A stretch of 64,000 nt of DNA. Source: an uncultured Clostridia bacterium. GTDB taxonomy: Bacteria > Bacillota > Clostridia > Peptostreptococcales > Anaerovoracaceae. Of the stretch, positions 56,393 to 64,000 are shown one piece after another. Location: the NCBI GenBank assembly GCA_934281605.1, contig CAKQXD010000001.1, forward strand, positions 62,001 through 126,000, written 5' to 3'. Under the pieces are notes generated by a model. It ran no database searches. It was given only the letters and a program-made list of their open reading frames with translations, and was not told the DNA's origin. The position numbers and the translations under genes are program-made. The number at the start of each line of letters is the position of its first letter. Position 1 is the first letter of the stretch.

Positions 56393-57107
56393 TCTGCACC
56401 TTTCTTTTGCCTCTTCCGTGGAAAAGCCAATGGACATCTACGGGCCCAGATGGCACAATCACGCAGAGAGACTTCACGACAACTGGTGCAGTAAAATAAC
56501 AGACGAAGACACAGTGATCATCGCCGGGGATATTTCCTGGGGACTGAAACTGGAGGAGACAAAGCCTGATCTGGACTGGGTGGCGGCTCTTCCCGGACAG
56601 AAGGTCATCCTCAAGGGAAACCACGATCTCTGGTGGAACGGGATCACCAAATTAAATAAAATGTATGACAACATCACGTTTCTGCAGAACGATTTTTATC
56701 TGGCGGAGGATGTCTACATCTGCGGGACTCGCGGCTGGCTGACGCCGGACAACGACGAGTTCGGCGAAGACGACGAAAAGATCTACCGCCGGGAGCTGAT
56801 GCGGCTGGAAGCTTCTTTGCAGAAGGCTGCAAAGGATCGGCAGAAGCGTTATGAAAAAGAAGACGATGCGGAACTTTTAGGAGTTCTGCATTATCCGCCG
56901 GTATCCAAGGTCGCGTCCTTTTCAGGATTTCAGCAGCTGTTTGAGGATTACGGCGTAACGCGCGTGCTGTACGGGCACGTGCATGGGGAAGACGGATTTC
57001 GCAATACGATACAGGGAGTGCATCACGGCGTGGAGTATCAGCTGATTTCGCTGGACTACCGTCAGTGCATTCCGCTGCAGATCAGAAAGCAGGGGTGGTA
57101 TTTATGA
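56370..57107 (+). CDS. Calcineurin-like metallophosphoesterase
   Basis: 245 residues. The metal-binding motifs are complete: IADLHLS (DxH), IAGDISWG (GD), LKGNHDLWW (GNHD) and, at the end, YGHVHGEDG (GHxH). Similar proteins are annotated as phosphohydrolases of unknown substrate. GGAGGAAG lies inside rmuC just before its ATG, and the stop overlaps the deoB start (ATGA), so rmuC, this gene and deoB are coupled. Confidence 0.9.
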   Translation: MSIYAIADLHLSFASSVEKPMDIYGPRWHNHAERLHDNWCSKITDEDTVIIAGDISWGLKLEETKPDLDWVAALPGQKVILKGNHDLWWNGITKLNKMYDNITFLQNDFYLAEDVYICGTRGWLTPDNDEFGEDDEKIYRRELMRLEASLQKAAKDRQKRYEKEDDAELLGVLHYPPVSKVASFSGFQQLFEDYGVTRVLYGHVHGEDGFRNTIQGVHHGVEYQLISLDYRQCIPLQIRKQGWYL

Positions 57108-58294
57108 TCAAAAGGGCAATCATTATCGTACTGGACAGTCTGGGCGTCGGTGAGATGCCGGATGCTGCAAAGTATGGAGATCAGGGTGCGGATACGCTGG
57201 GACATATCCTGGATCGCTGTCCGCAGCTGAAGATCCCGAATCTGCAAAAACTTGGCATGGGAAACATCCAGGATGCAGCAGGCGGGAGACTGAAAATAGA
57301 CCATCCGGAGGGCGTTTACGGACGTTTTCTGGAACATTCCAACGGCAAGGACACGACAACAGGTCACTGGGAGATCGCCGGACTGTACACAGCAAAGCCG
57401 TTTAAGACTTACCCGAACGGATTCCCGCAGGAGCTGATGGAGGAATTTTCACGCCAGATCGGCAGAGGATGGCTGGGCAACTGCACGGCCTCCGGTACGG
57501 AGATCATCAAGGAACTGGGGGAAGAGCATGAAAAGACGGGCAAGGTCATCGTTTACACGTCAGCAGACAGTGTATTCCAGGTGGCGGCAAACGTAGACGT
57601 AGTACCTCTGGAGGAGCTTTACAGCATTTGTGAAAAGGCTCGGGTGCTGCTGCACGGGGAATACGCTTGCGGCAGAGTCATCGCAAGGCCTTACGTGCTC
57701 CAGCAGGACGGTCAGAGAGTACGTACTTCTGACCGGAGAGATTATTCTGTAACACCGCCGGAGGATACCATGCTGGATCTCATTCAGGCGGATGGCAAAA
57801 CGGTTTATGCGGTAGGCAAGATCCATGATATTTTCAACGCCAAGGGGATCACGGAATCGGTGCACACGGTCAGCAATGACGACGGTGTGACGAAGACTAT
57901 CGAAGCCATCGAAAAGGACTTTGACGGGTTGATCTTCACCAATCTGGTGGATTTCGATTCGAAATACGGACACAGGAGGGATCCGGAAGGATACGGCAGA
58001 GCCGTCGAGGAATTCGACGTGCGGCTGCCGGAGATCCTGGAAGCAATGAAGCCGGACGATATGCTGATCCTGTGTTCTGATCACGGCAACGATCCGATCC
58101 ACAGCGGATGGAATCACACCCGGGAGCACATCTTCGGCCTGATGGCAGGCGATCAGTTGAAAAAAGGCTATGACTTCGGGACACGGAGCACTTTCGCAGA
58201 TATTGGGGCGACCGTAACGGATCTCATCACCGAGGGCCGGAAGAAGACGCCGATCGGAGAGAGCATGCGGGAGCTGATCCTGAAGGAGGACTGA
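57104..58294 (+). CDS. deoB: Phosphopentomutase
   Basis: 396 residues. Converts (deoxy)ribose 1-phosphate to the 5-phosphate in nucleoside breakdown. Alkaline-phosphatase-like fold with metal ligands in IVLDSLGVGEMPDA, the nucleophile Thr in NGKDTTTGHWEIAG, and DHGNDPIHSGWNHTREH. Start ATG 57104 overlaps the phosphoesterase stop; an earlier in-frame ATG lies within that gene and is not used. The pyrimidine phosphorylase follows after 2 bases. Confidence 0.97.
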   Translation: MIKRAIIIVLDSLGVGEMPDAAKYGDQGADTLGHILDRCPQLKIPNLQKLGMGNIQDAAGGRLKIDHPEGVYGRFLEHSNGKDTTTGHWEIAGLYTAKPFKTYPNGFPQELMEEFSRQIGRGWLGNCTASGTEIIKELGEEHEKTGKVIVYTSADSVFQVAANVDVVPLEELYSICEKARVLLHGEYACGRVIARPYVLQQDGQRVRTSDRRDYSVTPPEDTMLDLIQADGKTVYAVGKIHDIFNAKGITESVHTVSNDDGVTKTIEAIEKDFDGLIFTNLVDFDSKYGHRRDPEGYGRAVEEFDVRLPEILEAMKPDDMLILCSDHGNDPIHSGWNHTREHIFGLMAGDQLKKGYDFGTRSTFADIGATVTDLITEGRKKTPIGESMRELILKED

Positions 58295-58296
58295 GT

Positions 58297-59601
58297 ATGA
58301 ATACAGTTGACATCATTACGAAAAAGCGGGATGGAGTCGCGCTGGATGCGGAGGAGATCCGCTACATGGTGGACGGCTATACGGCAGGGGATATTCCTGA
58401 TTATCAGATGTCGGCGTTTCTTATGGCCGTATATTTTCAGGGTATGAACGAGGAAGAAACCATTCTCCTGACCAAATACATGAAAGAGTCGGGCGATACG
58501 GTGGATCTTTCGGGGATCCACGGCATCAAGGTGGATAAGCACAGCACCGGCGGCGTGGGGGACAAGACTACCCTTATCGCAGGACCGGCTGCGGCAGCCT
58601 GCGGCGTACCGGTTGCTAAGATGAGCGGTCGAGGCCTGGGCTTTACCGGCGGGACGATTGACAAGCTGGGTGCCATCCCTGGTTTTCAGACGGCGGTGGA
58701 AGAGCAGGATTTTATCGACCAGGTCAATGAGAAGGGCATCGCGGTCATCGGACAGACGGGCCATATCGCGCCGGCGGATAAGAAAATCTATGCCCTGCGG
58801 GACGTGACGGGCACGGTGGACAACCTGAGCCTCATCACCTCCAGCGTCATGAGCAAGAAGCTGGCTTCCGGATCCGATGCCATCCTGCTGGACGTCAAGT
58901 GCGGACATGGCGCTTTCATGCAGACGAAGGAAGACGCAGAGAAGCTGGCACGGCTCATGGTCAAGATCGGTAAGGCCCACGGCAAGAAGACCATGGCGGT
59001 CATTTCCGATATGAACCAGCCCCTGGGATGCGCTGTCGGCAACGCTCTGGAAGTAAAGGAAGCCATCGAAGTACTTCAGGGAAAAGGCCCTGCGGATATC
59101 ACCGAGCTTTCGGCGGCACTGGCCGGAATGATGGCATATCTGGGAGGCAAGGCAGCGACGCCGGAAGAAGGCATCGCCATGGCAAAGGAAAAGATCGCTG
59201 ATGGAAGCGCTTTGCAGAAATTCCGTGACATGGTGGAAAGTCAGGGAGGCGATCCGCGGATCACGGAGGATCTTTCTCTGCTGCCGCAGGCGGAAGCAGA
59301 GCTGGCTCTTGTGGCAGATCGTGACGGCTATATCGAAGAACTCCACGCCAGAAAAATAGGACTGGCTTCGCAGCACACCGGTGCGGGAAGGGAGCGAAAG
59401 GAAGACGATGTCGATCTGGCGGCAGGCATCCTTTTATACAAAAAAGTGGGCGATTCCATACAAAAAGGCGATATAATTTGCAAAATTTATGGAAAAAATA
59501 CAAAAAAGTTGGAAAAAGCATTGGAAGAAGCGCAAAATGCTGTTAAAATAAGCGAGTCTCCTGTACAATGTTCGGCATTGATACAGGAAGTGATCCAGTA
59601 A
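58297..59601 (+). CDS. pdp: Pyrimidine-nucleoside phosphorylase
   Basis: 434 residues. Splits uridine and thymidine (and deoxyuridine) with phosphate to base and sugar 1-phosphate, the substrate of DeoB next door. The phosphate site KVDKHSTGGVGDKT, AKMSGRGLGFTGGT and SSVMSKKLASGSD are intact, with the C-terminal HARKIGLASQHTGAGR domain. Whether it is the thymidine-specific or broad form cannot be settled by eye. It starts two bases after deoB. Confidence 0.96.
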   Translation: MNTVDIITKKRDGVALDAEEIRYMVDGYTAGDIPDYQMSAFLMAVYFQGMNEEETILLTKYMKESGDTVDLSGIHGIKVDKHSTGGVGDKTTLIAGPAAAACGVPVAKMSGRGLGFTGGTIDKLGAIPGFQTAVEEQDFIDQVNEKGIAVIGQTGHIAPADKKIYALRDVTGTVDNLSLITSSVMSKKLASGSDAILLDVKCGHGAFMQTKEDAEKLARLMVKIGKAHGKKTMAVISDMNQPLGCAVGNALEVKEAIEVLQGKGPADITELSAALAGMMAYLGGKAATPEEGIAMAKEKIADGSALQKFRDMVESQGGDPRITEDLSLLPQAEAELALVADRDGYIEELHARKIGLASQHTGAGRERKEDDVDLAAGILLYKKVGDSIQKGDIICKIYGKNTKKLEKALEEAQNAVKISESPVQCSALIQEVIQ

Positions 59602-59614
59602 GGGGGAATGGGTT

Positions 59615-60697
59615 GTGAAACGTTGTCTGATGTTTGCTGCAGCATTGATCCTGGTGGTTTCACTGGTTTCCTGCGGCAGCAGTAGTAAAGACAAGAAAAA
59701 GGCAAAAAATGATACGTACGAAGTGGCGATGATCGTAGACGGGGACGAACTGGCAGAAGGCTCCGTTGACCAGGATACCTGGATGAGCGTAAAAAATCTG
59801 GCAGATGAAAATGATTTGACCAGTCAGTATTACACGACAAAGGAACCGTCTAAAGACAATTATCTGGCATCCATCCAGAAAGCGGTGGACAAGGGTGCAA
59901 AATTTATCGTCCTCCCGGGCAGCAATTTTGAAACGACGGCTTATGCGGCGCAGTCGACCTACCCGGATGTGGATTTCCTTCTGATCGACGGTGTGCCTCA
60001 CGATGAGAACGGGACCTATGCGACGGCATCCAATATGGTCAGCATGGTCTTTGCAGAGGAAGAGGCAGGCTACCTGGCGGGTTACGCAGCGGTAAAAGAA
60101 GGCTACACCAAGCTGGGATTTTTAGGTGGACAGGAGAGTCCTGCAGTAAAACGCTACGGCTACGGATTCGTGCAGGGAGCGGCTGCTGCAGCGGCTGAGA
60201 AAGAAAAGAAAGTGACCATGCGGTATCAGTATACCGGATCCAATGAAGCGTCGGACGGGGCAAAGGATACTGCCGTATCCTGGTACAGGGACGGCACGCA
60301 GGTGATCTTCGGCAGCGGCGGTGCCATCAACAGTTCTGTCATTAAGGCTGCAGAAAAAGTGGATAAAGATAAGAAAAAGGTCATAGGCTCCGATGTGGAC
60401 CAGAGCAAGTTGTCCGATACGGTGCTGACCTCCGCGGAGAAAAATCTGGAGAAGGCCGTGGGCGACCTGATGAGAGATTATGCCGGAGATAAATTCGTCG
60501 GCGGAATGGCGTTCAATTACGCAGCCAAGAACAATGGCGTGGCTCTGGAAATGGACAATGGACGGTTTGAAACTTTTTCGCAGAAGGAGTACGATGCAAT
60601 CTTTGCAAAACTCAAATCCGGAGAAATCGAGCTGAAAAAGGATACCGGAGCAGGGTCTGCGGCAGAACTGGCAGGTGACTGGGTCACCGTAAAATAG
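59615..60697 (+). CDS. BMP-family nucleoside-binding lipoprotein
   Basis: 360 residues. GTG start after a GGGGGAATGG ribosome site. A lipoprotein signal with lipobox LVSC puts Cys near residue 21 at the membrane surface. The body is a BMP/Med/PnrA-like periplasmic-binding fold (VAMIVDGDELAEGSVDQ, YLAGYAAVKEGYTKLGFLGG, VIFGSGGAINSSVI). Such proteins feed purine or other nucleosides to ABC importers. Location right after deoB and pdp supports nucleoside uptake, although ATPase and permease genes are not in the window. Confidence 0.88.
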   Translation: MKRCLMFAAALILVVSLVSCGSSSKDKKKAKNDTYEVAMIVDGDELAEGSVDQDTWMSVKNLADENDLTSQYYTTKEPSKDNYLASIQKAVDKGAKFIVLPGSNFETTAYAAQSTYPDVDFLLIDGVPHDENGTYATASNMVSMVFAEEEAGYLAGYAAVKEGYTKLGFLGGQESPAVKRYGYGFVQGAAAAAAEKEKKVTMRYQYTGSNEASDGAKDTAVSWYRDGTQVIFGSGGAINSSVIKAAEKVDKDKKKVIGSDVDQSKLSDTVLTSAEKNLEKAVGDLMRDYAGDKFVGGMAFNYAAKNNGVALEMDNGRFETFSQKEYDAIFAKLKSGEIELKKDTGAGSAAELAGDWVTVK

Positions 60698-60786
60698 GGT
60701 AACGAAAACGAAAGTTTTTGTAAATAAAAAAGGAAAGTGATAAGAAAAGTATGGATGACAGCAAGGTGAATGGGAGGAGAAAGAAC

Positions 60787-61383
60787 ATGAAAATCAACAG
60801 AACCAGAGAAAGAATTTTAGACAAATCTATTGAATTATTCAATCGGAAGCAGGCGTCAAACGTAAGTACAGTGCAGATCTCTACAGCGCTGGAAATCAGT
60901 CCGGGAAACCTGTATTACTACTACACCAACAAGGAAGAAGTGATTCGCTGTACCTGGAAGGAACGGATGCTGCCGGAGATCGATGCGATCGTGGAAACGG
61001 CAGAGGGGGTTGCCGACAAAGCAGGTCTGGAGAACTATCTAAAGAAATTCCTGGCACATTATGCCAAGTACCGGTTCTTCTATACGGAAAGAACGACGCT
61101 GTTTTACAACGACAATGAGATGGAAGAACTGTACGCAGAAACGGCTGCAAAGGAAAAAGATGCTCTGGAAGCTGTTTTAAACCGGTGGGCAGGCGAAGGA
61201 AAGGCTGAGCTGGACAAGGATGCTGCAAAGATCCTGGCGGCGGACAGCATGATCCTGCTGGAAGCTCTGGCTGCCGACAATAAGAATGCAGGAGAAGTAG
61301 AAGAAGGAGATAAAGAATTTCAGGCGTATGCGGACAAGGCATGCGGTCATATCATGGCGGTGTTAGGAGCTTACCTGAAATAA
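60787..61383 (+). CDS. TetR/AcrR-family transcriptional regulator
   Basis: 198 residues. N-terminal helix-turn-helix (about 5-50; RERILDKSIELFNRKQ and ISPGNLYYYYTNKEE). The C-terminal ligand domain has a TetR_C-like YRFFYTERTTLFYND segment. ATG 60787 follows GGGAGGAGAA at a good distance, so the earlier frame is not used. Ligand unknown. The membrane-protein gene 9 bases downstream is the obvious candidate for joint control. Confidence 0.9.
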   Translation: MKINRTRERILDKSIELFNRKQASNVSTVQISTALEISPGNLYYYYTNKEEVIRCTWKERMLPEIDAIVETAEGVADKAGLENYLKKFLAHYAKYRFFYTERTTLFYNDNEMEELYAETAAKEKDALEAVLNRWAGEGKAELDKDAAKILAADSMILLEALAADNKNAGEVEEGDKEFQAYADKACGHIMAVLGAYLK

Positions 61384-61392
61384 GAAGAATAT

Positions 61393-62256
61393 ATGAAAAA
61401 AGACAGAGGACAGAAAGTAAAGTTTATCGTTTACGTTGTCATAAGAGTTTTAATCATCGCGGCGCTGATACGGCAGATCTGGGAGCATGACTGGCACGAT
61501 GTGTTTCTGTGCGGCATGACGCTGATCCTGCTGTTTCTGCCGACGATACTGTCCAGGCAGCTGGCGCTCCGGCTCCCTAACGTGCTGGAGATCATTATCG
61601 TGGTATTTATTTTTGCAGCGGAGATCCTGGGAGAAGTGCACGGATTTTATGTGATCTTTCCTAACTGGGATGATATGCTGCACACGACCAATGGATTCAT
61701 TGCGGCGGCTGTCGGCATCGCACTGGTGGACGTGCTCAACCAGCATGAAAATGTCAAGCTGAACTTGTCGCCTGCGTTTGTGGCGGTGGTTTCGTTCTGT
61801 TTTTCCATGACGGTAGGCGTGCTGTGGGAGTTTTTTGAATGCAGTATGGATCTGTTCTGCGGAACGGATATGCAGAAGGATACATGGATCTCGTCCTTTA
61901 ACTCGGTGTCCATCAATCCGGACGGGCTCAACGTGCCGATCCATGTGGATGTGGATTCGGTGACGGTAAACGGCCAGGTATGGCCGCAGTATCTTGATAT
62001 CGGACTTTACGATACGATGCAGGATCTGTTTGTAAACTTTATCGGAGCGGTGGTGTTCTCCATCATCGGTTACATATACATCAAGAACAGAGGTCGCGGC
62101 ATCGCGGCAGAATTCATTCCGACGGTGGATATGGAAAAATTCGAAGAAAAGAAAGAAGAACATCAGGAAGAACTGGATCATCTGCTTCATGAAAAGCTGA
62201 AGCTTCCGAAGAAAAATGCCGAGGAAAAGCAGACGGATGATCCGGATCAGGAATAA
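61393..62256 (+). CDS. YjdF/DUF2238-like membrane protein
   Basis: 287 residues with about six or seven membrane helices, then a charged Glu/Lys-rich cytoplasmic tail (from about 236) that may be helical. FPNWDDMLHTTNGFIAA, VGVLWEFFECSMD and LYDTMQDLFVNFIGAVV resemble the Asp/His/Glu membrane motifs of YjdF (DUF2238) proteins of unknown function. The family match is tentative. Co-transcribed with the TetR gene; a terminator follows. Confidence 0.6.
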   Translation: MKKDRGQKVKFIVYVVIRVLIIAALIRQIWEHDWHDVFLCGMTLILLFLPTILSRQLALRLPNVLEIIIVVFIFAAEILGEVHGFYVIFPNWDDMLHTTNGFIAAAVGIALVDVLNQHENVKLNLSPAFVAVVSFCFSMTVGVLWEFFECSMDLFCGTDMQKDTWISSFNSVSINPDGLNVPIHVDVDSVTVNGQVWPQYLDIGLYDTMQDLFVNFIGAVVFSIIGYIYIKNRGRGIAAEFIPTVDMEKFEEKKEEHQEELDHLLHEKLKLPKKNAEEKQTDDPDQE

Positions 62257-62266
62257 AAACAAGACG

Positions 62267-62299
62267 AGAGCAGTGGAAGAGAGCTGCTCTTTCTTTTTT
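62267..62299 (+). terminator. Terminator after the YjdF-like gene
   Basis: AGAGCAG (62267-62273) pairs with CTGCTCT (62284-62290), then TTCTTTTTT. Confidence 0.8.
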
Positions 62300-62374
62300 A
62301 AAAAAGTCTTAAACACTCATCTGATTTTTTCTTAATGTTTCCTGTGGCATAATGACAATGGAGGTTGAAGAGGA

Positions 62375-63058
62375 ATGTATAACATATTGATCTGTGATGA
62401 CGAACCCGATATTGTAGCAGCGTTAAAAATCTATCTGACAGGAGATGACTACTGCCTGTTTGAAGCGAATAACGGCAGACAGGCTCTGGAAGTGGTGGAG
62501 GAACACGATATCCACCTGGTGCTTCTGGATATCATGATGCCGGAGATGGACGGGATCCAGACTTTAAGCAGGATCCGGGAGAATCACAATATGCCTGTCA
62601 TCTTTTTAACGGCAAAAGGAGAGGATACGGATAAGATTCTGGGATTGAATATCGGAGCGGATGACTACGTGACCAAGCCGTTCAATCCGGTGGAGCTTCT
62701 GGCGCGGGTCAAGTCGCAGCTGAGACGGTATCTGGAGCTGGGATCGGCTCCGGTAAAAAAATCCGTCTTTCAGGTGGGGAACATCGAGCTGGATGATTCA
62801 GCCAAGGAAGTGCGTCTTATGGGTGAGAAAGTCAGTCTGACGCCGAAGGAATACGGGATCCTGAAGTTCTTTCTGGAAAATCCGGGTCAGGTGTTTTCAC
62901 CGGCAGAGATCTACCATGCAGTATGGGACGAGACAGCTTACGGCGCCGAGGGAACTGTAGCCGTACATATCCGCCACCTGAGGGAAAAGCTGGAGATCAA
63001 TCCGGAACAGCCTCGTCATTTAAAAGTTGTCTGGGGACAAGGATATAAAATCGAGTGA
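62375..63058 (+). CDS. OmpR-family response regulator
   Basis: 227 residues. Receiver with DDEPD acidic pair, phospho-Asp in VLLDIMMPEMDG, Thr in IFLTAKGED and Lys in DDYVTKPF. Winged helix with VSLTPKEYGILKFFLENPGQ, VAVHIRHLREKLE and WGQGYKIE. GGAGG and AGAGGA precede the ATG. A CATAAT extended -10 (TGGCATAAT, 62345-62353) is a weak promoter candidate upstream. Partner kinase starts 10 bases after the stop. Confidence 0.94.
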   Translation: MYNILICDDEPDIVAALKIYLTGDDYCLFEANNGRQALEVVEEHDIHLVLLDIMMPEMDGIQTLSRIRENHNMPVIFLTAKGEDTDKILGLNIGADDYVTKPFNPVELLARVKSQLRRYLELGSAPVKKSVFQVGNIELDDSAKEVRLMGEKVSLTPKEYGILKFFLENPGQVFSPAEIYHAVWDETAYGAEGTVAVHIRHLREKLEINPEQPRHLKVVWGQGYKIE

Positions 63059-63068
63059 GGTGTAAAAA

Positions 63069-64000
63069 TTGCAGAAAATGAAAGAAAGCTTTGTGGTGAA
63101 AGTCGTCGCCTATATCCTGATCCTGCTGTGCATGATGGTAACGGTGTTTTCTGGAATACTGATCTACATCAATGCAAGCAATCAGTGGTATACCAAGGAC
63201 TATGATGCCTGTATGCATGATATCTATCAGGAGACGCTGGACTATGCCTGTTATCAGCTGCTGGACTACACCATCGCCTCCTATGAGTCGGATACTGTTG
63301 CTTCTGAGGAGACGACCATAGAAGACGAAAACGGCGATGTTGTAGCAAGCTCTTCCACTACCTACGATCTGAAAGGACTTGGTGATACGGAGGATGAACT
63401 GCTCTACGGAGAACGAAATGCGGACGGTTTCGCCTATACCATTACAAAGACGGAAACGGACTCGTCGGGAAATGCCAAGACTACGACGGTGCGCGAAGTG
63501 CACGCGGATCTGTTAAAAGATGCGAAGGGGACTAAATTTTTTGACGACAGTATCGTCCATAACGATATGACCATCAATGTATATATGATCGAGGATCCGG
63601 ATTCAGGCAGTCTGCCGGAGGAAGTTTTCATGAAGTACCGCTCCATGGAGAAAATCTACACGTTCCGGATCGGAGCGATCATCGCGGCGGCTGTCAGCAG
63701 CATCATGGCTCTCTGTCTGTTTATCTTCATGGTGACGACGGTGGGCAGAAGAGAACGTCAGGATGAACGGTCGATCCTCGCAAAGACGCCTGCGGAGATC
63801 GTGCTGCTTCTAGCCTGTATCGCGGTGATGGTTACGCTTGAAGCGGCTTTCGGCAGCAACTATGAAAACAACATTGATATGCTCTGTGCGGCGGTGGCAG
63901 GCGCAACGCTGGTCATCACTTCCATTTTGCTGGGTGTGGTGCTGTTTCTCGTCATCAAGCTGCGAGAGCGGAATTTATGGAGGAGTTCTATCTGCTGCTG
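63069..64000 (+). CDS. Sensor kinase, N-terminal part (cut by window end)
   Basis: The frame stays open from 63069 to the last base. The start is probably TTG 63069 (GAGGTG 6 bases upstream); ATG 63078 is the alternative. About 310 residues are visible: a first membrane helix (about 13-37), an extracytoplasmic domain of about 150 residues rich in Asp, Glu, Ser and Thr (SYESDTVASEETTIEDEN), then three more membrane helices, the last ending LFLVIKLRERNLW. No kinase motif lies inside the window. The call rests on gene order after an OmpR regulator and on sensor-like topology. Confidence 0.75.
   Translation, partial: MQKMKESFVVKVVAYILILLCMMVTVFSGILIYINASNQWYTKDYDACMHDIYQETLDYACYQLLDYTIASYESDTVASEETTIEDENGDVVASSSTTYDLKGLGDTEDELLYGERNADGFAYTITKTETDSSGNAKTTTVREVHADLLKDAKGTKFFDDSIVHNDMTINVYMIEDPDSGSLPEEVFMKYRSMEKIYTFRIGAIIAAAVSSIMALCLFIFMVTTVGRRERQDERSILAKTPAEIVLLLACIAVMVTLEAAFGSNYENNIDMLCAAVAGATLVITSILLGVVLFLVIKLRERNLWRSSICC

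Noticed and set aside
1..64000. tRNA, rRNA, CRISPR, insertion sequences, prophage or attachment sites
   Set aside because: Scanned by eye for direct-repeat arrays, CCA-type cloverleafs, rRNA core words, transposase and integrase motifs. None was seen. A tRNA search program would be needed to exclude a missed tRNA.

Overview
The window reads as one contiguous chromosomal stretch of an anaerobic, low-to-mid GC Firmicute of class Clostridia. A gut-associated Eubacteriales lineage such as Anaerovoracaceae or a relative is my best guess. The reasons are a hexameric NADP-type glutamate dehydrogenase, a split two-subunit transketolase, a YerC-type TrpR-like regulator, a PrcB-like protein, strong AGGAGG Shine-Dalgarno sites, sigma-A type promoters, dense operons with ATGA and TAATG overlaps, and abundant ion and sodium-solute transporters. 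I see no rRNA, tRNA, CRISPR array, insertion sequence, prophage or conjugation gene. Taxonomy is inference.

Layout. 1-10373: a two-gene hybrid assembly line. The first protein is heterocyclization (Cy)-adenylation-carrier-condensation, with a readable cysteine code. The second is degenerate adenylation-acyl ligase-ketoreductase-carrier-thioester reductase. It ends at a clear terminator. 10533-14550: a small zincin, then a cysteine desulfurase-PatB/MalY-MnmA operon behind a consensus promoter with a dyad in its spacer. 14642-19424: a MacB-like ABC exporter with an acyl-ACP thioesterase, and a convergent small monooxygenase. 19551-20918: gdhA on the minus strand. 21219-29642: a very large HD/nucleotidyltransferase/GNAT/phosphoribosyltransferase-like fusion protein, translationally coupled to a lactate/malate-dehydrogenase-like protein, followed by a flavodoxin-fold reductase and mgtE. 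29696-32820: two near-identical ArsB/NhaD-type transporters, each behind the same promoter sequence. 32824-39066: a two-component system divergent from a sodium-solute symporter, a second symporter with a 58-residue accessory membrane protein, and a long imperfect inverted repeat. 39178-45489: unknown proteins, a YeiH-type exporter, Ogt, NnrD, a MazF toxin without an adjacent antitoxin, and split transketolase. 45572-53135: PrcB-like protein, FtsE-FtsX, two tandem coiled-coil M23 peptidases, RecJ and CtpA. 53230-61383: YerC, a Sfp-type phosphopantetheinyl transferase, RecX, RmuC, a phosphoesterase, a nucleoside-salvage set (DeoB, pyrimidine phosphorylase, BMP lipoprotein) and a TetR regulator. 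61393-64000: a membrane protein, a response regulator and the start of its kinase.

How the parts work together. The synthetase would make a thiazoline-containing acyl-peptide and release it reductively. The phosphopantetheinyl transferase at 53585 could prime its carrier domains, and the cysteine-handling genes next door share its substrate. FtsEX is encoded directly before two coiled-coil M23 hydrolases of the kind it activates. The cysteine desulfurase supplies the persulfide sulfur that MnmA puts on tRNA. DeoB, the phosphorylase and the BMP lipoprotein form a nucleoside import and catabolism unit.

Start codons were moved from the longest open frame wherever a Shine-Dalgarno site or promoter position argued for it, and this is stated in each entry. 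Residue numbers count from the chosen start. All family assignments are by eye from motifs; no database search was run.
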